Positions 1 to 7,401 of a stretch of 64,000 bases of DNA are shown piece after piece. Source of the DNA: Halomonas getboli (GTDB lineage: Bacteria; Pseudomonadota; Gammaproteobacteria; Pseudomonadales; Halomonadaceae); the NCBI RefSeq assembly GCF_023094245.1, contig NZ_JALMEW010000009.1, forward strand, positions 35,633 through 99,632, read 5' to 3'. The number at the start of each line of letters is the position of its first letter. Position 1 is the first letter of the stretch. The notes under the pieces are model-generated. The model searched no databases and was not told the DNA's origin. It worked only from the letters and a program-made list of their open reading frames with translations. Made by a program: the position numbers and the translations under genes.

Positions 1-785
1 ATCCCATGCGCCGGCTGATCTGCAACCAGCTCGGCTTCTTCCACGAGGCCATGCCCGAGGACTTCGACCTGCGCGGCGCCAGCATCGGCAACCTGATCCT
101 GGCCGGCGGCTACCTGAACAACCATCAGCAGCTCGATCCGATCATCTTCCTGTTCTCCAAGCTGGTGCACGTGCGCGGCACGGTGCGCGCCGTGGTCGAC
201 AGGGACTACCATCTGGCCGTCACGCTGGAAGACGGCCGCCGGGTGCTGGGCCAGCACCGCATCACCGGCAAGGAAGTCGCGCCGCTGACCTCGCCCATTG
301 CCGACATCGAACTCACGGCCAGTCGCGACCGCGACGAACCCGTCATTGCCAGGCTGCGCCAGCAGAACCGCCGGCTGATCGCCTCCGCCGAGCTGATCTG
401 CTACCCGCCGGGCAGCTTCTACTCCAGCCTGCTGGCCAACCTGCTGCCGGAGGGCGTCGGCCGAGCGATCCACGCCAACCGCTGCCCCAAGGTGTTCATT
501 CCCAACTCGAGCCCCGACCCCGAGCAGGCCGGCCTGGGCCTGGAACAGCAGATCACCGTGCTGCTCGACACTTTGCGCCGCGACATCGGCGAGGCCTGCC
601 CGGCCCACGAGCTGGTGAACTTCGTGCTGCTCGACCGGGCGCGCGGTGACTATCCCGGCGAGCTGTCAGAGGCCTTCATGGCCGAGCTCGGCATCACCCT
701 GATCGACACCCGGCTGATCGGCGAAAGCGGCACGCCGCACTACGATCCCGACCTGCTGGCCACGGCCCTGCTGTCGCTGGTGTAG
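1..785 (+). CDS. CofD-like protein of the GAK system (5' end outside window)
   Basis: The frame is open to the left edge, so this is the C-terminal part of a larger protein; the first in-frame ATG is at 6. It resembles the CofD/YvcK fold, the family of 2-phospho-L-lactate transferase. From the ATG, residues 24-37 carry the conserved GASIGNLILAGGYL stretch, and a PPGSFYSSLLANLLPEGV segment follows in the middle. Both are typical of the CofD-like protein named as part of the GAK system, in which it sits beside an ATP-grasp enzyme and an XXXCH protein; any such partners would lie upstream of this window. The reaction is not known. The family assignment is from memory of motif patterns; the GAK label is less certain than the CofD fold. 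Confidence 0.7.
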   Translation, partial: PMRRLICNQLGFFHEAMPEDFDLRGASIGNLILAGGYLNNHQQLDPIIFLFSKLVHVRGTVRAVVDRDYHLAVTLEDGRRVLGQHRITGKEVAPLTSPIADIELTASRDRDEPVIARLRQQNRRLIASAELICYPPGSFYSSLLANLLPEGVGRAIHANRCPKVFIPNSSPDPEQAGLGLEQQITVLLDTLRRDIGEACPAHELVNFVLLDRARGDYPGELSEAFMAELGITLIDTRLIGESGTPHYDPDLLATALLSLV

Positions 786-814
786 CCGACGCTCCCGCAC
801 CGACCGAACAGGTC

Positions 815-844
815 GTCACACGACGCATGGGCTGACCCTATACT
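815..844 (+). promoter_or_regulatory. candidate sigma70 promoter for the small lipoprotein gene
   Basis: A TATACT -10 element at 839-844 sits 26 bases before the start codon, with a weak GTCACA -35 match at 815-820 and an 18-base spacer. The -10 is good and the -35 poor. Confidence 0.35.
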
Positions 845-869
845 GGAGGGCACAACAGGAGGAATCTTC

Positions 870-1301
870 ATGCTCAAGCGTAGTTCACTCGTCGTGTTAC
901 TCAGCCTGCTGACCGCCTGCGCCACCTCTTCTGATGGAGAGGTCGGCATCACTGACGATTGCCAGGCAGACATCCGGGCACTGGAAGCCGACATCAACGA
1001 CAACAGGGACAGATACACCCTTGAGGCACGCACGAAGGCCAATGCCGAGCTGCTCCAGGCCAAGACCAATCGCTTCAATCCGGTCAAATGTCGCCTGAAC
1101 ATTCAGGATGCTCGCAGCGAACTGCGCAAGGGCCGGCGGGACTGGCGAGATGAAGCGAGCGAGCTGGCGCGAAGCGAGGATGCGCCAAGGGTACTGTGCC
1201 GCGCCTTGCGGAGGCGGGCGTGGCGCCCGGGCCAGAATGGCCGACAGGACGGCCGTCCCCAGCTGACGGGCTCGGCCGTTTTCGTTACCCCTGCCCGATG
1301 A
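870..1301 (+). CDS. small putative lipoprotein
   Basis: A 143-residue frame with a strong AGGAGG site at 857-862 ahead of ATG 870. Residues 1-17 form a lipoprotein signal with an LTAC lipobox (Cys17), so the product is expected to be lipidated and membrane anchored. Residues about 30-95 are charged and helical, with two further cysteines. I recognise no domain. The last 35 or so residues are Arg/Gly/Pro-rich and look like read-through of a GC-rich palindromic spacer (GGACGGCCGTCC at about 1247). The authentic C-terminus may therefore have been changed by a frameshift near 1185, or the tail may simply be unconserved. It stands alone between a plus-strand gene and a minus-strand stress gene. 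Confidence 0.6.
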   Translation: MLKRSSLVVLLSLLTACATSSDGEVGITDDCQADIRALEADINDNRDRYTLEARTKANAELLQAKTNRFNPVKCRLNIQDARSELRKGRRDWRDEASELARSEDAPRVLCRALRRRAWRPGQNGRQDGRPQLTGSAVFVTPAR

Positions 1302-1342
1302 CGGGCATGCCAGGGAGCCGACGCGCGGCGATCGTCCGGGCA

Positions 1343-1795
1343 TCAGGCGACGGTAATGACCGAGCACTCGGCGACGTGGCTGACCTTGTGCGAGGTGCTG
1401 CCGAAGATCATGCCGTGCATGTCGCTGACCCCGCGGCTGCCCATCACGATGGCGTCGACGCCGCGCTGCGATGCCTCCTTGAGGATCGTCTCGGCCGGCG
1501 TGCCCTGGCGCACCACCGACTCGACCTCCAGGCCGCTCAGGTCGACGGCGTCGCGGACCTTCTGCAAGGCATCGTCGGCGTCGGCCTTCAGCGAATCGGC
1601 GATCTCGTCCCAGTTTTCCGTGGTGAAGGGCTCGGGCATGCCGCCGGTGAACAGCCCCATGTTGCCGGGCGGGTACTCGGCCACGGTCAGCAGCGTCAGC
1701 GACGCGGAGGAGCCCCGCGCCAGCTGCGCCGCGACGCCCAGCGCCTTGGCGGAGTGTTCGGAGCCGTCGACGGGCACGAGGATGGACTGATACAT
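1343..1795 (-). CDS. universal stress protein, UspA family
   Basis: A 150-residue single-domain Usp, the normal length. The N-terminal strand MYQSILVPVDGS with the ATP-contacting Asp10 is present. The C-terminal nucleotide motif G-x2-G-x9-G-S is intact (Gly119, Gly122, Gly132, Ser133), placing it in the ATP-binding subgroup. Residues 41-58 form a Gly/Pro-rich insertion often seen in Usp proteins of halophilic gammaproteobacteria. A cytoplasmic stress role (energy limitation, oxidative or osmotic stress) is inferred from the family. It is followed upstream by another minus-strand gene at 1927-2157, but a hairpin lies between them, so it is probably transcribed alone. Confidence 0.92.
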   Translation of the reverse strand: MYQSILVPVDGSEHSAKALGVAAQLARGSSASLTLLTVAEYPPGNMGLFTGGMPEPFTTENWDEIADSLKADADDALQKVRDAVDLSGLEVESVVRQGTPAETILKEASQRGVDAIVMGSRGVSDMHGMIFGSTSHKVSHVAECSVITVA

Positions 1796-1887
1796 GATGG
1801 CCTCCTGCAGGCGGATCGAGAGGGAAGCCTTCCGCTTCCCGCTGTCCTTCCAGCCTAGTCGCTGGCGCGGCAGGCGGCCGAGGATCG

Positions 1888-1919
1888 CCCGCGGACTTGA
1901 TGAGCATCAAGCCCGCGGG
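1888..1919 (-). terminator. hairpin terminator after the small membrane protein gene
   Basis: A near-perfect hairpin: CCCGCGG (1888-1894) with CCGCGGG (1913-1919), then CTTGATG (1896-1902) with CATCAAG (1905-1911), separated by one A/C mismatch. It starts 8 bases beyond the stop codon of the minus-strand gene. No T-tract follows, so termination strength is uncertain. Confidence 0.55.
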
Positions 1920-1926
1920 ACGGAGT

Positions 1927-2157
1927 TCAGTCGTCGTCAGCCAGGCGACGCGCCATGGCCTTGCGCGCCTTGTTGCGCCGATAGAGCCGCACCAGGGCGA
2001 TCCAAAGCGCGGCCACCACCATGGCGGCGAGGGTCGCCCCCTGCCACGGGCGCGCCGCGTCGCCGAGCACGGTCTCCAGGGTGATGATGAGGATAAAGCC
2101 CAGGGCCTGGCTGGCGATGGCCAGGGCCCGCAGGGTGTCGAAGGCCTGACGTGCCAT
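1927..2157 (-). CDS. small two-helix inner-membrane protein
   Basis: A 76-residue protein. I chose ATG 2157 because a GGGAG ribosome site lies just upstream; the frame extends further, but that extension overlaps the divergent gene's leader and looks non-coding. There are two predicted membrane helices, residues about 10-31 and 41-58, then a strongly basic tail (RRNKARKAMARR) expected on the cytoplasmic face. I recognise no family. It is divergent from the thioredoxin gene at 2276, sharing a 118-base promoter region. Confidence 0.65.
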   Translation of the reverse strand: MARQAFDTLRALAIASQALGFILIITLETVLGDAARPWQGATLAAMVVAALWIALVRLYRRNKARKAMARRLADDD

Positions 2158-2275
2158 GAGTGCTCCCGCTGGATGACAGCCCCGCCCGCCGACAGTAGGC
2201 TTGGCGAGGATAATTTCCCCAGTGTACCCGGTCCGGCCCCACGCGCCGACCCTGCTTCGAGAGAGCCCGACACCC

Positions 2276-3082
2276 ATGGATGCCATCGCCCTCGGGCCCG
2301 TGCTGCTTCCCCTGCCCCGCCTCTACGCCCTGGTCAGCGCCGTGCTGCTGCTCATCGTGGCCGCCCTGACGCTGCGCCTGCCCCGTGCCCGCCGAGCCCG
2401 CTGGTTCAACGGCCTGATCATCGCCTGGCTGGTGGGCGCGCGGCTAGGCCACGTGGCGCTGAACCTGCCTGCCTACGAGGCCTCCCCCCTGGATGCCCTG
2501 AAGCTGTGGCTGCCGGGCTATCATCCGTGGCTCGGCCTGGTCGCCGCCCTGGCCTGGAGCGCCTGGGTGCTGCGCGACCGCCTGGCTGCCATGCTCGGCG
2601 CCCAGGGCCTGACGGTCGGCGCCACCCTGGCCTGGCTGGCGCTGATGAGCTGGGCGCCGCTGGGTAGCGGTATGACGCCGCGCGCCCTGCCCGAGCTGAC
2701 GCTCGAGAACCTCGAGGGCGAGCCGGTCGATCTGGCCGAGCTCAGCGGCCAGCCGGTCATCGTCAATCTGTGGGCGACCTGGTGCCCGCCCTGCCGCCGC
2801 GAGCTGCCGCTGCTCGCCGAGACCGACGCCCGCGACGACGTCACCGTGGTGGTGGTCAACCAGGGCGAGGACCTGCTACCGGTGGCGCGCTACCTCGACG
2901 CCCAGGGCCTCGCCTTCGAGCACGCCCTGCTAGACCCGCGCCAGTCGCTGATGGTCGAGAGCGACGCTCCGGGCCTGCCGACCACCCTGCTGTTCGACGC
3001 CGAGGGCCGCACCCGGGAACGCCACGTCGGCGAGCTCACCCGGGCGACGCTGGACGGGTGGCTGGATGACGGTGAGGAGTGA
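2276..3082 (+). CDS. membrane-anchored TlpA/ResA-type thioredoxin with Lgt-like N-terminus
   Basis: 268 residues from ATG 2276 (GAGAG ribosome site; an upstream in-frame ATG at 2201 has none). Residues 1-127 hold about four hydrophobic segments. Within them GARLGHV at 54-60 and the following LNLPAYEASP...LKLW.PG pattern resemble a core motif of prolipoprotein diacylglyceryl transferase (Lgt). Residues about 137-268 are a TlpA/ResA thioredoxin domain with WATWCPPC (Cys170, Cys173) and a cis-Pro region near GLPTT. This predicts a periplasmic thiol-disulfide reductase tethered to the inner membrane, for example in cytochrome c maturation or lipoprotein redox repair; the substrate is unknown. The Lgt-like part is too short to be an active transferase. 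Confidence 0.8.
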   Translation: MDAIALGPVLLPLPRLYALVSAVLLLIVAALTLRLPRARRARWFNGLIIAWLVGARLGHVALNLPAYEASPLDALKLWLPGYHPWLGLVAALAWSAWVLRDRLAAMLGAQGLTVGATLAWLALMSWAPLGSGMTPRALPELTLENLEGEPVDLAELSGQPVIVNLWATWCPPCRRELPLLAETDARDDVTVVVVNQGEDLLPVARYLDAQGLAFEHALLDPRQSLMVESDAPGLPTTLLFDAEGRTRERHVGELTRATLDGWLDDGEE

Positions 3083-3220
3083 GGTGCGAGTTACGAAGAG
3101 TAAAGGGCAAGGCGCCTCTTAAGCCGCGCCGGGGATTGCTGTAAGATACCGCGCCCTGTCGCCGAGGGTCGGGTGTGGCCCGCGGCACGAGACCAGATCC
3201 CTAGCATCCCCCGAGGCATC

Positions 3221-6160
3221 ATGAGCGACTTCTCTCCCGGTCAGCGCTGGATCAGCGATGGCGAGGCCGAACTCGGCCTGGGCACCATCCTCAACTGCGA
3301 CGCCCGCAGCATCACCGTCCTCTTCGGCGCCAGCCAGGAAACCCGGACCTACAGCACCCAGCACGCCCCCCTGACCCGGGTGATCTTCGGCAGCGGCGAC
3401 CGCGTCCAGAGCGCCGAGGGCTGGGAGATGACCGTCGACGACAGCAAGGAGTCCCGCGGCCTGATCGTCTACATCGGCGAGGACGACCAGGGCGAGGTCC
3501 GCGAGCTGCCCGAGGCGCGGCTGGCCGACTCCATGCAGTTCGACCAGGCTCGCGACCGCCTGCTGACCGGCCAGGTCGACCGCAACGACTGGTTCGACCT
3601 GCGCTTCCGCACCCTGCACCACCACCATCGCACCGAGCAGAACCCGGCGCTGGGCCTGGCCGGCCCGCGCATCGACCTGATCCCGCACCAGCTCTACATC
3701 GCCGACGAGATCTCCCGGCGCCAGGCACCGCGCGTGCTGCTGGCCGACGAGGTCGGGCTCGGCAAGACCATCGAGGCCGGACTGATCCTGCACCGCCTGC
3801 TGCTCAGCGGCCGCGCCGAGCGCGCCCTGATCCTGGTGCCGGCGAGCCTCACCCACCAGTGGCTGGTGGAGCTGCTGCGCCGCTTCTCGCTGGAAGTCAC
3901 CCTGCTCGACGAGCAGCAGAGCCAGGCCCAGGGCGACGGCAACCCCTTCGAGGCCGGCCAGCTGGTGCTGGCCAGCCAGGACTGGCTGTTCGCCAACCCG
4001 CACCGCCAGGCCCAGGCCGAGGCCGTCGACTGGGACCTGCTGATCGCCGACGAGGCCCACCACCTGGAGTGGAGCGAGAACGCCGACGAGGTCGGCCCCG
4101 GCTACGCCTGCGTGGAGCGCCTGGCCGCCAGCGTGCCCGGCGTGCTGCTGCTGACCGCCACCCCGGAGCAGATGGGCCAGGCCAGCCACTTCGCCCGGCT
4201 GCGCCTGCTCGACCCGGACCGCTACCACAGCCTCGAGGCCTTCCAGGAGGAAGAACACCACTACGCCGAGGTGGCCACCGCCATCGACGCCCTGGAGCGC
4301 CTGCCCGGCGAGGCCGCCGACCGCGAGACCGTGGCCGCCGTCAGCGACGATCCCGACAGCGCCGCGCTGCTCGCCACCCTGGCCGACCCCGAGAGCAGCG
4401 ACGACCAGCAGGCCGCCGCCCGCGGCCAGCTGCGCGAACAGCTGCTCGACCGCCACGGCACCGGCCGGGTGATGTTCCGCAACAGCCGCCGCCACGTCGG
4501 CGGCTTCCCCGAGCGTCGCCTGCACGTCGACCGCCTCGAGCTGCCCTCCGCCTATCGCCGGGTGCTGCGCCGCCTGGCCCGCGACGAGGACTACCTCGAC
4601 GAGCTGCTGATCGAGACCGGCCTCGACCACCCCGAGGTGCTGGTCTATCTCGATACCATGTACCAGGCACTGGCCAACGACCCGCTCAACGCCGAGCCCT
4701 GGTGGCAGTTCGACCCGCGCGTGACCTGGCTGCTGGAGCGGATCACCGAGCTCGGCGACGACAAGATCCTGGTCATCGCCCACGATCGCGAGACCGCCCA
4801 GGGCCTGGCCGACGGCCTGCGTGTGCTGGGCGGCGTGCAGGCGCCGGTGTTCCACGAGGACCTGACCCTGGTCGAGCGCGACCGCGCCGCCGCGGCCTTC
4901 GCCGACGACGAGGACGGCTGCCAGGTGCTGGTATGCTCGGAGATCGGCTCCGAGGGCCGCAACTTCCAGTTCTGCCGTCACCTGGTGATGTTCGATCTGC
5001 CGCTGCATCCGGACCAGCTCGAGCAGCGCATCGGCCGCCTCGACCGCATCGGCCAGCGCCACGCCATCGAGCTGCACGTGCCGGTGTTCGCCGCCAGCCC
5101 CGGCGAGCAGCTGCTGCGCTGGTATCAGGACGGCATGGACGCCTTCAGCGCGCCCCATGGCCTGGGCGGCGAGCTGTTCGACGCCTTCGGCGATGCCCTG
5201 GCCGACGCCCTGCTCGACGAGGAGAGCCTGGACGAGGTGGTCGCGGACACCCGCGAGCTCTTCGACCGCCGCATGGCCGAGCGCGACGCCGGCCGCAACC
5301 GCCTGCTCGAGCTCAACGCCTGCCGCCCGGAGCGCGCCGAGCAGACCATCGAGGCGATCCGCGAGCTCGACGAGGACCGCGCCCTGCGCCGCTACATCGA
5401 CCAGGCGCTGGACATCTTCGGCGTGGATGCCAGGGACATCGGCAACGACATCCAGCACCTCAAGCCCGGCCCGCAGATGCTCGACGGCCTGCCGGGGCTG
5501 GTGAAGGGCGAGGACGGCTTCTCGGCCACCTTCTCTCGCGAGCGCGCCCTGGGCCGCGACGACGTTCAGCGCCTGTCCTGGGAGCACCCGCTGACCCGCG
5601 AGATGATGGGCCGCATCCTCGACGGCACCATGGGCAACACCGCCCTGGCGCTGCTCAAGCATCCGTCGATCCCCGCCGGCCGGCTGATGGCCGAGCTGGT
5701 GTTCCGCACCCACTGCCCGGCGCCCAAGCGGCTGCACCTCAACCGCTTCCTGCCGCCCACCGCGGTGCGCGTGCTGCTCGACGAGTCCGGCGCCAACCTG
5801 ACCGCCAAGGTGTCCTTCACCGGGCTCTCCAAGAACCTGCAGAAGGTCAAAAAGGCCGCCGCCCGCGACCTGATCAAGAGCCGCCACGAGCAGCTCCGCG
5901 ACCTGCTCGACCGCGCCGAGGCCGAAGCCGAACGCGAGCTGCCGAGCATCGTCGAGGCCGCCCAGACCCGCATGCGCGAGGCGCTGGACGCCGAGCTGAC
6001 CCGCCTGGAGGCCCTGGCCCGCCGCAACCCGGCGGTGCGCGAGGACGAGCTGACCGCGCTGCGCGAGGAGCGCGCCGCCCTGGACGCCGCCATCGAGGGC
6101 ACCCGGCTGCGGCTGGACGCGGTGCGGGTCATCGTCACCATCGACGAAAACTCCCGCTAG
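3221..6160 (+). CDS. rapA: RNA polymerase-associated ATPase RapA (HepA)
   Basis: 979 residues against 968 in E. coli, collinear throughout. This Swi2/Snf2 ATPase binds core RNA polymerase and helps recycle it after termination. The start MSDFSPGQRWIS at 3221 matches the family N-terminus; the frame extends to 3173 without a ribosome site. Two Tudor-like domains occupy about 1-110. The helicase core has the Walker A ADEVGLGKT near 177-185, DEAH near 275, the motif V segment EGRNFQFC near 576 and the motif VI segment QRIGRLDRIGQRH near 603. The C-terminal half carries the Spacer and Rpb2-binding-like regions, including LNRFLPPT near 844. It is a single gene, and a TAAGAT -10-like element lies at 3142-3147. 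Confidence 0.97.
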   Translation: MSDFSPGQRWISDGEAELGLGTILNCDARSITVLFGASQETRTYSTQHAPLTRVIFGSGDRVQSAEGWEMTVDDSKESRGLIVYIGEDDQGEVRELPEARLADSMQFDQARDRLLTGQVDRNDWFDLRFRTLHHHHRTEQNPALGLAGPRIDLIPHQLYIADEISRRQAPRVLLADEVGLGKTIEAGLILHRLLLSGRAERALILVPASLTHQWLVELLRRFSLEVTLLDEQQSQAQGDGNPFEAGQLVLASQDWLFANPHRQAQAEAVDWDLLIADEAHHLEWSENADEVGPGYACVERLAASVPGVLLLTATPEQMGQASHFARLRLLDPDRYHSLEAFQEEEHHYAEVATAIDALERLPGEAADRETVAAVSDDPDSAALLATLADPESSDDQQAAARGQLREQLLDRHGTGRVMFRNSRRHVGGFPERRLHVDRLELPSAYRRVLRRLARDEDYLDELLIETGLDHPEVLVYLDTMYQALANDPLNAEPWWQFDPRVTWLLERITELGDDKILVIAHDRETAQGLADGLRVLGGVQAPVFHEDLTLVERDRAAAAFADDEDGCQVLVCSEIGSEGRNFQFCRHLVMFDLPLHPDQLEQRIGRLDRIGQRHAIELHVPVFAASPGEQLLRWYQDGMDAFSAPHGLGGELFDAFGDALADALLDEESLDEVVADTRELFDRRMAERDAGRNRLLELNACRPERAEQTIEAIRELDEDRALRRYIDQALDIFGVDARDIGNDIQHLKPGPQMLDGLPGLVKGEDGFSATFSRERALGRDDVQRLSWEHPLTREMMGRILDGTMGNTALALLKHPSIPAGRLMAELVFRTHCPAPKRLHLNRFLPPTAVRVLLDESGANLTAKVSFTGLSKNLQKVKKAAARDLIKSRHEQLRDLLDRAEAEAERELPSIVEAAQTRMREALDAELTRLEALARRNPAVREDELTALREERAALDAAIEGTRLRLDAVRVIVTIDENSR

Positions 6161-6198
6161 GCCCTAGCCCTTCGAGCCATCGCCACCGCAACTGACAT

Positions 6199-6300
6199 GA
6201 GCGCTGGGGACAAGGAGGCGCGAGGGGTTTTGGCCATGAATGGCCAAAGAAGCGCCCAAGGATGGGTTCATAGCGCCCTCGTGACGCCTTGGCGCCGAAA
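6199..6300. repeat. nested-palindrome, REP-like intergenic element
   Basis: About 100 bases of stacked inverted repeats after rapA. A 20-base palindrome TTTGGCCAT-ga-ATGGCCAAA spans 6229-6248, and a CCCA-agga-TGGG hairpin spans 6255-6266. Around both is an imperfect outer stem pairing AAGG...CGAGGG at about 6214-6226 with CCCTCG...CCTT at about 6276-6290. It has no coding potential. The organisation looks like a dispersed intergenic hairpin element; I recall similar sequences in Halomonas-type genomes, but that is recollection, not a search. Confidence 0.5.
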
Positions 6301-6330
6301 GCTCATCCCGACGCAATCGGCCTTTCAATA

Positions 6331-6371
6331 CCAAGAGCCCCCGCCGGCAGCCTGCCGACGGGGGCTCTTGG
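6331..6371. terminator. bidirectional hairpin between rapA and yfcH
   Basis: 20-base arms at 6331-6350 and 6352-6371 pair with a single mismatch (CCAAGAGCCCCCG against CGGGGGCTCTTGG at the base). It lies 18 bases beyond the stop codon of the minus-strand epimerase and downstream of rapA. The T-tract is poor on both strands. Confidence 0.7.
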
Positions 6372-6388
6372 TTTCACGCCAGAAACCG

Positions 6389-7294
6389 CTAGCCGAGAAT
6401 ATCGGTCAGGGCATCCTCCAGCGTCGGGAAGCGAAACTCGAAGCCGGCCTCCTCGAGGCGCGCCGGGCGCATGTCGGCACCGGTCAACAGCAGCCGCGAC
6501 ATCTCGCCGAGGCCGATCTCCAGCACCCTGGCCGGCACCGGCAGCAGCGCCGGGCGGTGCAGATGCCGCGCCAGCAGGCGAGTGAAGACGGCATTGGTGA
6601 CCGGGTGCGGGGCGCTGCCGTTGAAGGCGCCCTCCAGATCGCTGCGCTCGAGCAGCAGCAGGATGGCGCTCACCAGATCCTGGCGATGCACCCAAGGCAT
6701 GAACTGGGTGCCGTCGCCCAGGCGCCCGCCGAGGCCCAGCTTGAAGGGCATCAGCAGGCGCTGCAGCATGCCGCCGCCGGCATCCAGCACCAGCCCCAGG
6801 CGCAGGATCGCCAACCGAGTGCCGAAGGCCTTCACCCCTTCGGCGGCTTCCTCCCACTGCCGGCAAAGTCGATGGGCAAATTCGTCGTGGGGCAGCGTCT
6901 CCTCGGTGACCACCGTCTCGCCCTGGTCGCCGTAGTAGCCCATGGCCGAGGCCGAGACCATCACCGACGGCGCCTGGCCGTGGGACGCCTTCAGCTGCTC
7001 GCAGAGCTGCACCAGCTCGCGGGTGGCGCCAAGGCGGGAATCCAGCAGCCGCGCCTTCTGCGCCTCGCTCCAGCGCTTGCCGGCGATCGGCTCGCCGGCC
7101 AGGTTGACCAGCGCCTCTGGCGGCGTGTCGACGAAGTCCAGCGCCGAGCGCCGCACGTCGACGCCCTCCGGCAGCCGCAGTCGGGCCTGGGCCGGGTCCC
7201 GCGACACCACCTGTACCCGATGCCCGTCCGCGGTCAGTCGTCGACACAGGGCCTGGCCGACGAAACCGCTGCCTCCACTGATCAGTATGCGCAT
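6389..7294 (-). CDS. yfcH: TIGR01777 family NAD(P)-binding epimerase (YfcH-like)
   Basis: 301 residues, usual length for the YfcH family of atypical extended SDRs. N-terminal Rossmann motif GGSGFVG at 7-13; an SASAMGYYG block at 114-122 holds the YYG version of the catalytic Tyr region. The last 47 or so residues form the DUF1731 cap that marks the family. The substrate is unknown. It is divergently transcribed from the flavoprotein at 7402 across a 107-base region with paired TACA-type elements. Homologues accompany photolyase and MerR genes in Pseudomonas light-response loci, so a photoresponse role is inferred. Confidence 0.9.
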   Translation of the reverse strand: MRILISGGSGFVGQALCRRLTADGHRVQVVSRDPAQARLRLPEGVDVRRSALDFVDTPPEALVNLAGEPIAGKRWSEAQKARLLDSRLGATRELVQLCEQLKASHGQAPSVMVSASAMGYYGDQGETVVTEETLPHDEFAHRLCRQWEEAAEGVKAFGTRLAILRLGLVLDAGGGMLQRLLMPFKLGLGGRLGDGTQFMPWVHRQDLVSAILLLLERSDLEGAFNGSAPHPVTNAVFTRLLARHLHRPALLPVPARVLEIGLGEMSRLLLTGADMRPARLEEAGFEFRFPTLEDALTDILG

Positions 7295-7336
7295 TCCGGT
7301 CTCCTTTCCGCTCTCCCTGGATGGCGCCGAGCAAGT

Positions 7337-7368
7337 GTTATACAGCTTTTGTACACGTCTGTTAGTCT
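7337..7368. promoter_or_regulatory. divergent promoter/operator with TATACA and TGTACA (site A)
   Basis: TATACA at 7339-7344 and TGTACA at 7350-7355 (as TTTTGTACA from 7347) lie between the divergent genes. On the minus strand CTAACA-N17-TATAAC (the -10 is GTTATA at 7337-7342) would drive yfcH with TGTACA inside the spacer. On the plus strand TATACA-N18-TAGTCT would serve the flavoprotein. TGTACA-type boxes are the recognition sequence of LitR/CarH-type MerR regulators, one of which is encoded at 8924. Confidence 0.6.
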
Positions 7369-7401
7369 AGCGGTAAACCCCGTTGACTGCATGAGCCCGA
7401 C

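Noticed and set aside
3119..5887. A 922-codon open frame on the minus strand opposite rapA
   Set aside because: Low-complexity Ala/Val/Gly/Leu/Gln/His composition typical of the mirror frame of a GC-rich gene; rapA on the plus strand is collinear with its family over its full length.
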